Positions 8,692-18,308 of a stretch of 64,000 nucleotides of DNA are shown piece after piece. Source of the stretch: Candidatus Altimarinota bacterium (GTDB lineage: Bacteria > Patescibacteriota > Gracilibacteria > UBA4473). Below the pieces are notes generated by a model. That model searched no databases. It was not told the DNA's origin and was given only the letters and a program-made list of their open reading frames with translations. Made by a program: the position numbers and the translations under genes. Location: contig JAGLIF010000008.1 of assembly GCA_023143095.1 (NCBI GenBank), forward strand, positions 1 through 64,000, given 5' to 3'. Position 1 is the first letter of the stretch. Each line of letters begins with the position of its first letter.

Positions 8692-9216
8692 TTACTTTTC
8701 TGGCAAAATTCGCAAAGCGTCATTAAAACGATTGATATAACTAAATAATCCAACGACACTGGTAATTTCTACAATTTGTTCGTCTGTGAAGTTTGCTTTC
8801 AATTTTTTGATTAATTCAGGATCAATTTTATAAGCGTGAGATGCAGTAGCTTTAGCGTATTCAATTGCTATACGCTCTTTTTTACTACAAATTCCTTCAA
8901 TCTCATTCATTGTTTTTTTATCTAATCCAAATTTTTTTAATTGCATTTTAGAAATACTGACACAATATTTACACTTGTTAACTTCTGATACAGCAAAAGC
9001 GATTTTCCATTTTAATAATTTATCTGTTGGTGCATCATCCATAATTGATTTAAAAAGCAAAAAGAATCCAAATAATGTGTCTTCACAATTTGCCATCACA
9101 CGCATCCATTTAGGAACGCTGCCAGTAGAATTTTTAACTTGCTCAAAAATCTCTTTCGCTTCTTTTTTAGCCTTATCATCTGTTACTAGGTGAACGATTG
9201 GATGTAATGTTGACAT
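8692..9216 (-). CDS. AhpD-like carboxymuconolactone decarboxylase family protein
   Basis: A 174-residue all-helical protein of the AhpD/CMD fold. The signature segment is SEVNKCKYCVSISKMQLKKFG with a CxxC pair that in AhpD cycles as a redox disulfide. The histidine that normally follows three residues after the second Cys is absent (CVSISK), so the proton-relay triad is incomplete. The C-terminal ITSVVGLFSYINRFNDALRI is also typical of the family. It may be a peroxidase-related or redox protein, but the catalytic detail is unclear. Confidence 0.8.
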   Translation of the reverse strand: MSTLHPIVHLVTDDKAKKEAKEIFEQVKNSTGSVPKWMRVMANCEDTLFGFFLLFKSIMDDAPTDKLLKWKIAFAVSEVNKCKYCVSISKMQLKKFGLDKKTMNEIEGICSKKERIAIEYAKATASHAYKIDPELIKKLKANFTDEQIVEITSVVGLFSYINRFNDALRILPEK

Positions 9217-9284
9217 GATATTATCAAATTATAAATTATTATACTTTCATTATATTAACTTATTTTTTTTTATCTACTGTAGTG

Positions 9285-9428
9285 ATGTTTTTGGTAGACA
9301 TTTTCGATGATAGATTGAACGAATTCACCAAACAGTTAAAGTCTTACAGTACAAAACGAGTAAACGACTTGTTCGATGTTAATGGTACCAATACTTTAAT
9401 TAAAAGAAAATACGCCACGAGAAATTGA
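9285..9428 (+). other. Possible gene remnant, 47 codons
   Basis: An ATG-started frame of 47 codons (MFLVDIFDDRLNEFTKQL...) ends in TGA at 9428. A second coding-like stretch in another frame, ENTPREIEAFYDL, overlaps its end. The sequence reads like a decayed gene and not a functional one. I do not recognise the family. It lies at the left edge of the accessory patch. Confidence 0.25.
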
Positions 9429-9506
9429 GGCTTTTTATGATCTTTAGGTGAAAATTTTAGTTCCGATATTTACTACAAGAGAAGCAATGAACATTAAAAT
9501 TTATGT

Positions 9507-12500
9507 TTAGGCTTCAACGATCTCCCTAAACCTTTCTGCCCCATTTTTTACAAAGAAGGAAACAATTCGTCGAATATCATTGCGATTATCGTGAATTTCC
9601 CATAAAAATTTAAAAGTCGAAAAAATCTCTTTTTCATAAATTCCGAAGTGAGTTTGAATGCTCGGGACACTTTCGGGCTTCATTAAAATTATCTTTAAAA
9701 TTTCAGTAACTGTTTTTGGTGATTTTTTCGCATAAAATTCGATATTTTTCATCAATTCGTATTCCCATTCAAGTTCTCCGTTTGAACATTGTAAAGTAAG
9801 AAGAAGGTTCTCTAACATTTTTTCTACATCGAACGTCGTTTGGCTAACCCAGTAACAAAATTTACTTAATTCTTTTTGTGAAACGTTCTCTTGTTGGAGA
9901 TACCAATTCCAAAAGTTTAAAAATTTATCCGATGAAAAAGCATTTTTACACCTTTTATCGTTGTCATCACTTCTTTCAATGGTACTTCGTCCCAACCAAT
10001 CAATAAAATGGGCTTTTTTCTCGGAATTTGCGTTTTGGAAAAAATATTTAAACTCGGGACTGTCAAATTCCATAAAATCAAAGGCAAAAGCAATGGCGTA
10101 ATGGTCTCCAATGCTTTTATCAAGTTGGTGTTCCCCCTTCCGTAAAGAATGACTTTTTAAATAATTTCGGCGGGAATAATTTTCAGTATCAACCGATACC
10201 GAAAATTTATAGTATTCAAGCATAAATTCGAACATTTCTTTAGAAAGATTATTCATTAAATAACCTTCCCAAGCCGCCCAAAATAATCTTGGGTTTGTAT
10301 CTTTTGGAAAAATCTTCTTAACATTTTCTTCAAGCCATTTCCTATCAAAAAATAGCCAAGTAAAATATTTTCCGTACAAAATCCGAATGGAGGTAGTGGC
10401 TTCTTTTTTCTCATCTAAATGGTCGTCTAAAACCTTTCTTATTTTAGGAGAAAAAGAATAATTTTTTCGGTCGGGAGAGTTTAAATACTCCCTCCATAAA
10501 AATAGAAACAAAGCCTCAATCGCTCTCCCTCTCAAAGAGTTAATGGCTATGTGTAGGGGGTCGCCTCCCCACGAGTTTTCTTTATCGGCTTTGGTCGGTT
10601 CGTCTTCAACTTTCGGGTCGGGATTATGGGTAAAATATTCGATGACTTGAAAAATCGTTTCTTGGTACTTTAAAAATTCAAATTGGATTTGGTTTGGGGC
10701 AAGCCTTAAAATTTCTTCTACCAAACTTAACATTCCCCGAAATACTTCACTCCAACCGTATAAAATTCCTTCCCAAAAAGTTTCTTTTTCCGCTTCTAAC
10801 GGAAACTTTGAAACATTGTCTCTTTGGACAATATTTAACATTAAATCGAATATTTTTCCGTATTCAATCGGCTCGCTATTTTCGTTTTGCTTTTGTAAAG
10901 ATTTTTGGATTCCTTCAAAAAATGCATAAACATAATCCGAACGAATTTCGGGGTCGGCAAATAACAAGGCGTTTTTAGAAAATTTTGAAGGGTTATTTTC
11001 AACCGCTTGCGTAAGGATTCCTCGTAGTCCGCTAATACTTGGCTCATCTCGTTCTTGCGGAACAATTTTTGTATTTTTCAAATAAGTAACCAATTCGCGA
11101 ACTTCCATTTTCTCTATGTCGCCAAGATTAAGGGGGGCAACCCCACCAACACCCCTTGCTATACGACCAAATTCTTCTTGAGTGTCGATTTCAAAATCTT
11201 CAATAACTTCTATTTTTCGTTTTTTGGCTTCTTCAAAGTGTTGAGAAGTAAGATAGTCCGAAATAATCGAAAGAAGGTTTGATTTTATATGCAAATTTAG
11301 TTCTTCATTTTCACTCCAAGAGGCTTTAAATAAAAGTTCGATGTATTTATTTCTTTGAATTTCCGTAAGACTGGAAAAACAATCTCTTAGTAAAATTTCA
11401 TATTCCCGAAATTCTCCCCTAACTAAAAAATCTCGGTCTAAAAATTCAAATAAAACGTCTTTCAGTCTTCTTTTTAACAACGAGCGGTAAGTATTTAAGA
11501 AGTATAGTTCAAGACGTTTAAAGAGGGAAATATTGGGAAATTTTGAGAAAATTGAATCGAATTCTTTTTGAAACTCGGATTTCCCCAAATTTTTCTTATG
11601 AATTTTGAATTGCTCGGACAAAAACCACTTGATAGTCGAAGCAAGAATTTCTTCAACACGGTAAAGGGAATGATAATCTCCCTTTTTCCCAATTTCTAAA
11701 GAATTAACTGTTTTTACGGTATAATCCAATGGGTCGTCATAGTCGAATACTGGTGTTTTTTTCCCAGATTTTCTTTTTGCCGTTTTTCGTTCGCAAAAAT
11801 TGGTATAAATATTCCCAACTTCTTTTAACACTTCTTCGTAATATTCTTCGGGGATATTCAAGAGGGTTTGGCAAAAATTAGTTATCTCGTAATCGTCAAA
11901 ATATACGGCTCTTTCAGAATATAATTTATCATCTTCGGGAATAGGTTTAAGCGTGAAAAGTGTTTTAAAAAGTCGAAACGAACTTTTTACCTCGCCTCCC
12001 TCTACCAATATTTCCAAAACTTTCTTATACAAAAATCCGTTCCTCAATTCTCCCGCAACCTTAACCCAATTTTCCATACAAATTTTATTAGCAATCGGAA
12101 CTAAAAGTTTCGCGGACATAGATTCTAACGCCCACAAAATACTATTTACAACATTTAAACTGGTTTTGTCCGAAACTTTTATACCCAAAATCACTTTTTG
12201 AAGTGTTTCTGGGGATTGTTCTCCAAGGGTTCTTATATAGGCACATTGAGGGGGGCAAGTCCACCTTTTATCTCCCTCAAATTCTTGGTTTAGAAGTTCT
12301 AATAGTTTCTTAGTTTTTAGAAATTCAAACCAGTCTTCTCCGATGTTTTTGTAGAAATGTTGTCCCGCACTCTGATTAGAGTTTATAAGTTTTCTTAAAA
12401 CTCCCAGATTAACGTTTTTAACACCGTTTTCTATAATCGAATCGATTTTTTCATATACCCCAACTTGGTCTAACAAAAGGTGGTTTAAATAATCTTCAAA

Positions 12501-12941
12501 TTTATCGCAGATAATACGAAAATTTGCCTCGTCTATTTCTGTAAGATTTTGATTTAAAATGTTCTTGGCGGCAACCAATGCATTTTTCTTTTTTTCTTTG
12601 CTATGATGACAAATATTTGTGAAAAAACAGTAATAAAAAATATCGTAGAAGGTATCTGCAGTTTCACTTCCTCCCGTTTTAAGTTTTTGGGAATGTTCTT
12701 TTGCCTTCCCTAAGTTATAAAGAAGTTCCCGAAAACAATGAGCCACTGCGGCTCTCCAATCGGGAAGCATACTTGAAAAATTCGGGTCTAATAAATTTAC
12801 CCCGGTTATAAAAACTTTCGAATCCACGGTTGTTCCTTCGATTCCCCCATATATCCTATCAATTTGGGAAACAATCTCCCTTTGTCTCTTTGTTAGACTG
12901 GGGTTTGGAGGTTCAAAAGAGGCATTTTTATCTTGAGTCAT
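9507..12941 (-). CDS. Very large orphan protein (1144 residues), helical, unknown
   Basis: I do not recognise this protein. It has no signal peptide, no membrane segment, and no Walker A, protease or nuclease motif I can identify. It is rich in Leu, Glu, Lys and aromatic residues in amphipathic patterns, as expected of an alpha-helical repeat scaffold. It opens with TKRQREIVSQIDRIYGGIEG and LPDWRAAVAHCFRELLYNLG. Its codon use differs from neighbours: Pro is often CCC, and CCCGAA and TTCGGG-type strings are common. This suggests acquisition from elsewhere. It sits beside a decayed subtilase gene, in what looks like a small defence or mobile patch. A role in anti-phage defence is only a guess from context. 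Confidence 0.75.
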   Translation of the reverse strand: MTQDKNASFEPPNPSLTKRQREIVSQIDRIYGGIEGTTVDSKVFITGVNLLDPNFSSMLPDWRAAVAHCFRELLYNLGKAKEHSQKLKTGGSETADTFYDIFYYCFFTNICHHSKEKKKNALVAAKNILNQNLTEIDEANFRIICDKFEDYLNHLLLDQVGVYEKIDSIIENGVKNVNLGVLRKLINSNQSAGQHFYKNIGEDWFEFLKTKKLLELLNQEFEGDKRWTCPPQCAYIRTLGEQSPETLQKVILGIKVSDKTSLNVVNSILWALESMSAKLLVPIANKICMENWVKVAGELRNGFLYKKVLEILVEGGEVKSSFRLFKTLFTLKPIPEDDKLYSERAVYFDDYEITNFCQTLLNIPEEYYEEVLKEVGNIYTNFCERKTAKRKSGKKTPVFDYDDPLDYTVKTVNSLEIGKKGDYHSLYRVEEILASTIKWFLSEQFKIHKKNLGKSEFQKEFDSIFSKFPNISLFKRLELYFLNTYRSLLKRRLKDVLFEFLDRDFLVRGEFREYEILLRDCFSSLTEIQRNKYIELLFKASWSENEELNLHIKSNLLSIISDYLTSQHFEEAKKRKIEVIEDFEIDTQEEFGRIARGVGGVAPLNLGDIEKMEVRELVTYLKNTKIVPQERDEPSISGLRGILTQAVENNPSKFSKNALLFADPEIRSDYVYAFFEGIQKSLQKQNENSEPIEYGKIFDLMLNIVQRDNVSKFPLEAEKETFWEGILYGWSEVFRGMLSLVEEILRLAPNQIQFEFLKYQETIFQVIEYFTHNPDPKVEDEPTKADKENSWGGDPLHIAINSLRGRAIEALFLFLWREYLNSPDRKNYSFSPKIRKVLDDHLDEKKEATTSIRILYGKYFTWLFFDRKWLEENVKKIFPKDTNPRLFWAAWEGYLMNNLSKEMFEFMLEYYKFSVSVDTENYSRRNYLKSHSLRKGEHQLDKSIGDHYAIAFAFDFMEFDSPEFKYFFQNANSEKKAHFIDWLGRSTIERSDDNDKRCKNAFSSDKFLNFWNWYLQQENVSQKELSKFCYWVSQTTFDVEKMLENLLLTLQCSNGELEWEYELMKNIEFYAKKSPKTVTEILKIILMKPESVPSIQTHFGIYEKEIFSTFKFLWEIHDNRNDIRRIVSFFVKNGAERFREIVEA

Positions 12942-13048
12942 CTGCCTTCCAAACTATCAAATTTTTGGTAAAAAGTAAACTGAACTACTCTCCACAATTC
13001 TTTCTCCCCACAAAATCATCCCTCCCCTATAACTAGGCGAAATTTTGA

Positions 13049-13899
13049 TGAATCTTTTTTTATTAAACCAGATTTATTGCACTTTGATAGCAACCTAGTA
13101 AGAAGCGGAGACGGTATAGCCTCAGAAGAAAATGGTGTTTATTCTGCGGATATAAATATTGATAAGCTAAAAAGAGACTGTAGTACGAGCTTTGCTGCTC
13201 CCCTAGTTGCACATGACGCGGGGATTCTTCACAATGTATCCAGAGTATAATAATTCTATAAAGGCATTATTGATTCATTTTGCTGAAAAAGTACAAGCAG
13301 ATCAGATTAAACATGAAGGTTTAAAGGGAAGGCTGATGGGGTTCGGAAAAACACATATAGAAAGAGCCCTTCATTCATTAAGTTATTCATCAATATCGAT
13401 AATTGAAGATGAAATTGAAATGAACCAAATAAAGAGAATAAAAATTCCTATCCCCAAAAGCCTAGAAGGTTCTGCAAGGCGAAGAATGCGTCTAAAAAAG
13501 ACACTTGTTTATAATCCAATCGTCGCCCCAAGAGATTCTGATAATTATAATCCGATTAAGATATCAGCCTGTATTATTAGACCGGATGATAAAAAAAAGG
13601 AAAGAGAATTAGAAAGCTTTTCTACCAGAGACAAGCTTTCTGTTGCACATAAAAAATCAAATGTAAAAAAGTACTCTCAGATTGAGGTAAGTACAAACAA
13701 TGGTCATCTAGGTAAATTTTGGGAAATTGAGGTTAGGTGTGAATGTAAAGTTGAAGACTTCGATATTCCAAGTGACTATAAACAAAACTATTCTTTAGTA
13801 TTGACGATTGAAGATATGAATTAGGATGAATCAATTGATATTCATCAGGAAATTTTACAAATGATTGAAGTAGATATTCCAATTGAAGTTCAAATATAA
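13049..13899 (+). pseudogene. Decayed C-terminal part of a subtilisin-like (S8) protease
   Basis: Conceptual translation gives IKPDLLHFDSNLVRSGDG, then STSFAAPLVAHDAGIL. The second carries the serine nucleophile motif GTSFAAP of peptidase S8 with G replaced by S. At about 13240 a one-base frameshift moves the frame to YPEYNNSIKALLIHFAEKV, which continues to a TAG at 13822-13824. Past that TAG the same frame continues DESIDIHQEILQM to TAA at 13899. There are therefore three lesions: loss of the N-terminal half with the Asp and His residues, a frameshift, and an internal stop. The frame opening at 13207 is only the second fragment. The arrangement resembles the S8 proteases paired with AAA ATPases in bacterial accessory loci, but no ATPase partner is present. 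Confidence 0.7.
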
Positions 13900-14161
13900 A
13901 AATTCATCTAAATACACAAGGGAAAGAGTAGGTAGAGGCAATAGCATAAAGACTGTTGCTAGTAGCATAAGTTTCGGTTGATTTCTCGTAAAAAAATCCT
14001 AAATTATAAGGGTACTTTACATGATTTCGATTTTCCCTTGAGCGTATTTTTTGTGTTAATCTAAGGATGGGGCGATTTCTTGTCTTCTCGGATAACCGCA
14101 AGGCTAATCGTGTAAGGTGTAACGAAAGTCACTCCTTTTTTGTTTTATTACTCCTTTTCAA

Positions 14162-14884
14162 ATGAAAACACTTATGAAAATCTTTCTAGGAATGTTCTTA
14201 TTTGGCTTTATTCTGACTTTTTTGTCTAGTGCTCCCGAACCTGTGAATATCCCGCAAACACAAAGTTTCACCCCAAAAAACAAGGAAATAGAATCAATAA
14301 TTACCGAAGCGAAAGATTCCGAAGATAAAATTGTCCCAAAGTTCAAAATTTACAAAGAGATTGATGTAAGTTCAGGTTTTGAAAATACAAAAGTTTCTTC
14401 TCTTCTTTCGGTACCTTATGATCGATTTCGTCTTTTTGTGGAAATTCCAGAAGGTTTAGCGAAGGAACAAGTTAAAATCGTTGCTCAAAAAATAGTTTTT
14501 GATTATCAAGAAAACTCTAATACGGACGCTCTTTATTTGTTTTTCTCGGATTTTGAAAATTTGGATGGATACAATGTAGCGAGCGTAACATGGGACTTTG
14601 TGGGAACGGCAGAAGAAAAGTTTAGCCTTCTTGAAGCGGATGATCATTCAAGAAATACGCTGAAATTTAATGATTTTAAGGTTCCGACCAAAATAAATGT
14701 TTCAAATCAGCAAAGGGGCTTAATAGCAAAAGAAATCTTAGAAATAGAAGAAAGACTCATGAAAGAGATTTCTGTAGAAAATGCAGTGGAGTTGGAAGCT
14801 GCGTTAGAAAAAGAAATGGAAAAACTAAGACTCAAATATAATCTTTCAGAAGATGAGCTTAATATAATTTCTTATGGGTTTTAG
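14162..14884 (+). CDS. Hypothetical secreted or anchored protein
   Basis: 240 residues. An N-terminal hydrophobic segment (about residues 5-23) without a lipobox serves as signal peptide or anchor. The rest is soluble, with a mixed alpha/beta region (FRLFVEIPEGLAKEQVKIVAQKIVFDY... DALYLFFSDFENLDGYNVASVTW) and a helical, charged C-terminal tail (EIEERLMKEISVENAVELEAALE). I do not recognise a named family. It is alone on its strand between the subtilase remnant and a tRNA gene. Confidence 0.7.
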   Translation: MKTLMKIFLGMFLFGFILTFLSSAPEPVNIPQTQSFTPKNKEIESIITEAKDSEDKIVPKFKIYKEIDVSSGFENTKVSSLLSVPYDRFRLFVEIPEGLAKEQVKIVAQKIVFDYQENSNTDALYLFFSDFENLDGYNVASVTWDFVGTAEEKFSLLEADDHSRNTLKFNDFKVPTKINVSNQQRGLIAKEILEIEERLMKEISVENAVELEAALEKEMEKLRLKYNLSEDELNIISYGF

Positions 14885-15039
14885 CCTTATGGGATTTATT
14901 AATAGACTAGAAAAAAACTTCCTCTTAAGATAATTACAATGAAGATAAGAGAGAACTTTGAAGTGGGCAAAAAAAATAAATATTCAATTTTTCAATGTCT
15001 AATATACCAAAAAACCGCATAGATAAGCGATTGGAATGG

Positions 15040-15115
15040 TGGTAGGCCGGGTGGGAGTTGAACCCACCACCAAGGCGTTATGAGCGCCCTGCTCTAACCG
15101 CTGAGCTACCGGCCT
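15040..15115 (-). tRNA. tRNA-Met (CAU anticodon)
   Basis: Read on the minus strand, a full cloverleaf of 76 bases with encoded CCA. The acceptor AGGCCGG pairs with CCGGCCT, the D arm is GCTC/GAGC, the anticodon stem is GGGCG/CGCCT around loop CTCATAA (anticodon CAU), and the T arm is GTGGG-TTCAACT-CCCAC. The A1:U72 pair argues against an initiator tRNA, which has an unpaired 1:72. Elongator Met is most likely. A CAU tRNA modified to read AUA (Ile) is the alternative. Confidence 0.93.
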
Positions 15116-15223
15116 TTTTGAGAAAGAATAACAAGGTTAATAAACAAAATTTAAGATGAGTTAATTTTTATACTTCTCTTGAGAAATTTTATTTATAAAG
15201 AAGAGATTGGCAAGTAATAGATT

Positions 15224-16747
15224 TTAATAACGACTAAGAATATTAACGGATTGTTTTTTCACATAGTTTTGAACTTCTTCGTCTTTATCAAAAAAGAATT
15301 TATGTAAAACTTGAACAGCTTTTTTTCGATTATTTTTTCCTACATAAAAAGAAATTCGTTTTTGTTTTGTCGTATGTCCAACCATAGAAATATTAATTTC
15401 GTAAGCTGCTAAAACGCTTGAAATAGTGGCTAATATTCCAGGATTATTAGTTAATTCCGTTCCAATTATAGAGATATTACCTAGACTGTCTTGTGCCCAT
15501 TCACAGTCAATTCTTTCCGCTTGCCCATCAATTTTTATAGAGACCAGTTTTCTTTGCACTTGTCTGATTCTTTTTCGCAAATCTTCTTTGTCAGCATTAT
15601 CTCTTGGTAAAGGAATAGTAAAACCAATAGAATTTCCTTCTGTAACAACATCATTTACAGAAATATTTTGTTCTTTAAAGATACGAGAGAAATGTTGGAT
15701 TACTCCTGGTTGTCCAGCCACATTTGTAATATCAAGTGTTAAACAATCATGAGGATGAGAAGAGATTGTTTTAAAGGCTTCTCCAGTAGGTATTTGATTT
15801 ATTCCATAGGTTGTTCCTTCTCCATCTGGTTTTTCAATATTTTTTAAAATAAGATTAATTCCAAATTTATGAGCGAGTTCCAAGGCTTGTACATGAAGTA
15901 ATGATGAACCGGCTCGGGCGACTTCTAAAGCTTCCATCAAAGAAATATCAAGGATTTGTTTTGGAACGCTTTTCGTGTCCAAGTCATTTGGATTTGCAGT
16001 AAGCATCCCATCAACATCTTTCCAAAAAATAACACCATCAACTTCTTTTCCTACTTTTTCTAGTGCTACTCCTACATCGACAGCAGTGGTATCTGAATAA
16101 CTGCGACCAATGTCTTGAACTATGCCATTTGGCAAATTAGCGATATGACCTCCAAAAATAAGAAGTTTTTTTCTTATCTCACTGTTTAAATTATCAAGAT
16201 CTTTTAGTCTTTTTTTGATACCTTCTTGTATGCATTTATGTAGATCTGGATTATCAGATTCCAAAATAGCAGACACATCTGGTATAAATTCAGTAGGAAT
16301 ATTATTGGCTTGCAAGTGTGCTTCTAAAACTAAAGCAGCGGTTGATTCACCAAGTCCTATAACTTTATCGCGAATTTGATTTGTATTTTTTCCTACTCGG
16401 AGATTTGAATTTTTAAATTCCTTCAAAGCGGTTTTAACCTTATTTAGTTCATCTTCTACAGTCTTTTTTATTTGTACTTTGATTTTTTCATCAGGATTTT
16501 TTTCAATTTGTTCTGCGAGAAGTTTTTCAACAACTTTAAAAGATTTTTTTAGTGTTTGATCTTCTAAATTTCCTTGTTTAGTAACAAAGTCCATGGCATC
16601 GATAAGGGCATTGGTTACATTGCTAAAAGCAGAAACAACTAATGCTGAGTTTTCTTGATTTTGAGTAATATGTGTTTTTACTAAATCTTTGACTCCATCA
16701 AGTTCACTCATATTTGCGCCACCGATTTTATTAACCGTATAACTCAT
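15224..16747 (-). CDS. lysC: Aspartokinase
   Basis: Phosphorylates L-aspartate to 4-phospho-L-aspartate, the first step to Lys, Thr and Met. The N-terminal amino acid kinase domain has VNKIGGANM (the K-x-GG phosphate loop), LGESTAALVLEAHL and GRSYSDTTAVDVGVAL (family form GRGGSDTTA). FWKDVDGMLTANPND follows, and two ACT domains are at the C-terminus. The ATG at 16747 is preferred because the product then begins MSYTVNKIGG as in the family. A TTG 36 bases upstream would add a non-conserved leader. About 507 residues, somewhat longer than monofunctional enzymes. No other Lys/Thr genes are adjacent, so the pathway role is inferred. Confidence 0.88.
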   Translation of the reverse strand: MSYTVNKIGGANMSELDGVKDLVKTHITQNQENSALVVSAFSNVTNALIDAMDFVTKQGNLEDQTLKKSFKVVEKLLAEQIEKNPDEKIKVQIKKTVEDELNKVKTALKEFKNSNLRVGKNTNQIRDKVIGLGESTAALVLEAHLQANNIPTEFIPDVSAILESDNPDLHKCIQEGIKKRLKDLDNLNSEIRKKLLIFGGHIANLPNGIVQDIGRSYSDTTAVDVGVALEKVGKEVDGVIFWKDVDGMLTANPNDLDTKSVPKQILDISLMEALEVARAGSSLLHVQALELAHKFGINLILKNIEKPDGEGTTYGINQIPTGEAFKTISSHPHDCLTLDITNVAGQPGVIQHFSRIFKEQNISVNDVVTEGNSIGFTIPLPRDNADKEDLRKRIRQVQRKLVSIKIDGQAERIDCEWAQDSLGNISIIGTELTNNPGILATISSVLAAYEINISMVGHTTKQKRISFYVGKNNRKKAVQVLHKFFFDKDEEVQNYVKKQSVNILSRY

Positions 16748-16911
16748 ATTATTTCGTATATATCTTTTTAATAAAAAATTCAAGTTATTTTTATAATTGT
16801 CAAGATGTCTTGATTAGCTTTTTTAAGTATTAGCCTGCTATTGACTTTTGTTTGTATTTAAGGTGTTTTCATGGTACAATGAAGAGAAAGTTTTATAAAA
16901 TATTTTTATTT

Positions 16912-18150
16912 ATGATAGATGAAAAACAAAATGAAATTGATAAAACACAAAATCCTATAGATGAGATTGATAAAATTTTAGATGAAAAAAATAATGCAGA
17001 TCAGCTTTTAACAAGTGTTGATACATTTCAAAAAAACATTCTCATGACGGTGAATGAAAGTGATACTGAAAACAAGGAGAATTCTGATATAAGTAGAAAG
17101 TTTGAAGAAATTCGGAATGATCCAAGTCAACCTGTTTTAACAAGAGATTTATTGAAGGAGGAAAGATTTATGCCAAAAGAGGTTTTAGAGATAGATGGAA
17201 AAAAATTCTATATGGGGGATATTTTTAATACAGAGAAATATGAACAATCAATAATGTTTGTAGAAAGAAATGGAAAAATGATGCCTCGAGTATTTTATAA
17301 ATCAAATTCTGATGGAGGGTGGAGGAGTTGTCTTGGTTTTGTGAATGGAACATATTGCAAAGGAATAAATATACATTATACACAAGAGACAAGACCTCAT
17401 GAAGCTATTTTGGAATATTTTAATAGATTAAAAAATGATGATAAACCTTCATCGGAAGATTTAATTTTTGAGAAGTTTTCTTTTAAAGATAGGGTTCGTA
17501 TGGAAGAAATTTATTCGTTTGATGATGAAGTTTCCAAATATGATGATGATGGTGTATTAAATGGACCACAGCAATATAAACCAGGATTTGGTTTTAGTCA
17601 GGAGTTTAGAATAAGCGAAGGATTAAGTACAAAGGTTGATGTTGCTGATTTTGTTCATTCTTGTGACAATCTTCCAGAAGGATTTATACCAGAATTTAAT
17701 AAAGGACCAAAAAATGGACCAATTCAGGGAGAAAACACTTTATTGGGACAAATAAAAATTGAAACATATGAAAGTGTTTTAAATGGCAGGAAAGTGGATT
17801 GGAAGATGGCTTATGATAAAGAAGGGCGAGTTTGGGTAGATAGTATTAAGTTTACTGATGGGGAAGTAAATAGTTATGGTATTTTTTCAGAAGTGATTGA
17901 TAGTGGCAGTTTGACGAATAAACCGATTGAATATAAAACTCGTACGGATGCTTTAGATTCTACTTCTGCAATTTCATTTAGTTCAGATTATAGTGATATT
18001 ACACCTTTGATTGACCAATTAAGATTTATTAAAGATTTTCGAAAAGCGAGAAAGATTTATCGTTCAGAAGTTGAAGAAGAAAGTTCGACTGATCAAAAAA
18101 ATGATGGGAAATTAAAACATTTTTTTAGACAATTATTAAGGAAACGCTGA
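16912..18150 (+). CDS. Hypothetical charged protein
   Basis: 412 residues from ATG 16912. The frame is open to a start at 16852, but those 20 residues look non-coding. The N-terminal 70 residues are Asp/Glu/Lys-rich and probably disordered. The middle (KKFYMGDIFNTEKYEQSIMFVERNGKMMPRVFYKSNSDGGWRSCLGF) looks like a compact beta domain. There is no signal peptide or membrane segment. I know no family. The last codons, for LLRKR, and the TGA stop come from the left end of a family D repeat, so the C-terminus may have been altered when the repeat inserted. Confidence 0.7.
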   Translation: MIDEKQNEIDKTQNPIDEIDKILDEKNNADQLLTSVDTFQKNILMTVNESDTENKENSDISRKFEEIRNDPSQPVLTRDLLKEERFMPKEVLEIDGKKFYMGDIFNTEKYEQSIMFVERNGKMMPRVFYKSNSDGGWRSCLGFVNGTYCKGINIHYTQETRPHEAILEYFNRLKNDDKPSSEDLIFEKFSFKDRVRMEEIYSFDDEVSKYDDDGVLNGPQQYKPGFGFSQEFRISEGLSTKVDVADFVHSCDNLPEGFIPEFNKGPKNGPIQGENTLLGQIKIETYESVLNGRKVDWKMAYDKEGRVWVDSIKFTDGEVNSYGIFSEVIDSGSLTNKPIEYKTRTDALDSTSAISFSSDYSDITPLIDQLRFIKDFRKARKIYRSEVEEESSTDQKNDGKLKHFFRQLLRKR

Positions 18151-18225
18151 TAAAGTCTTCACTACAAAAAATTCTAGTATTTTTGGTGAACTGTTTTTTT
18201 TCTGAGTTTTTCAGTGTTTTCTTAA
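18136..18225. repeat. Short family D element with both terminal inverted repeats
   Basis: The left end TTAAGGAAACGCTGATAAAG (18136-18155) and the right end GTTTTTCAGTGTTTTCTTAA (18206-18225) are imperfect inverted repeats around a 50-base interior. The first 48 bases match, with few differences, the reverse complement of the right end of the longer copy at 60279-60467. The left end supplies the stop codon of the preceding gene. Confidence 0.7.
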
Positions 18226-18308
18226 GTGGAAAATGAAGATTTTCATAGATAAAGAAGTCTAGGATCAATATTGATTTTTATCATCATTGCCCTACACTCT
18301 TGCTCGAA

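Noticed and set aside
13207-13824. 205-residue protein as an independent gene
   Set aside because: Its sequence continues in another frame upstream into a subtilase Ser motif, and in the same frame after the stop. It is a fragment of a broken gene.
15224-16783. TTG at 16783 as aspartokinase start
   Set aside because: It adds 12 residues (NFLLKRYIRNN) outside the family start, whereas ATG 16747 begins at the conserved phosphate-loop strand.
16800-16900. TTGACT (16841) with TACAAT (16875) as promoter of the hypothetical gene at 16912
   Set aside because: The spacer would be 28 bases, too long for a standard promoter.
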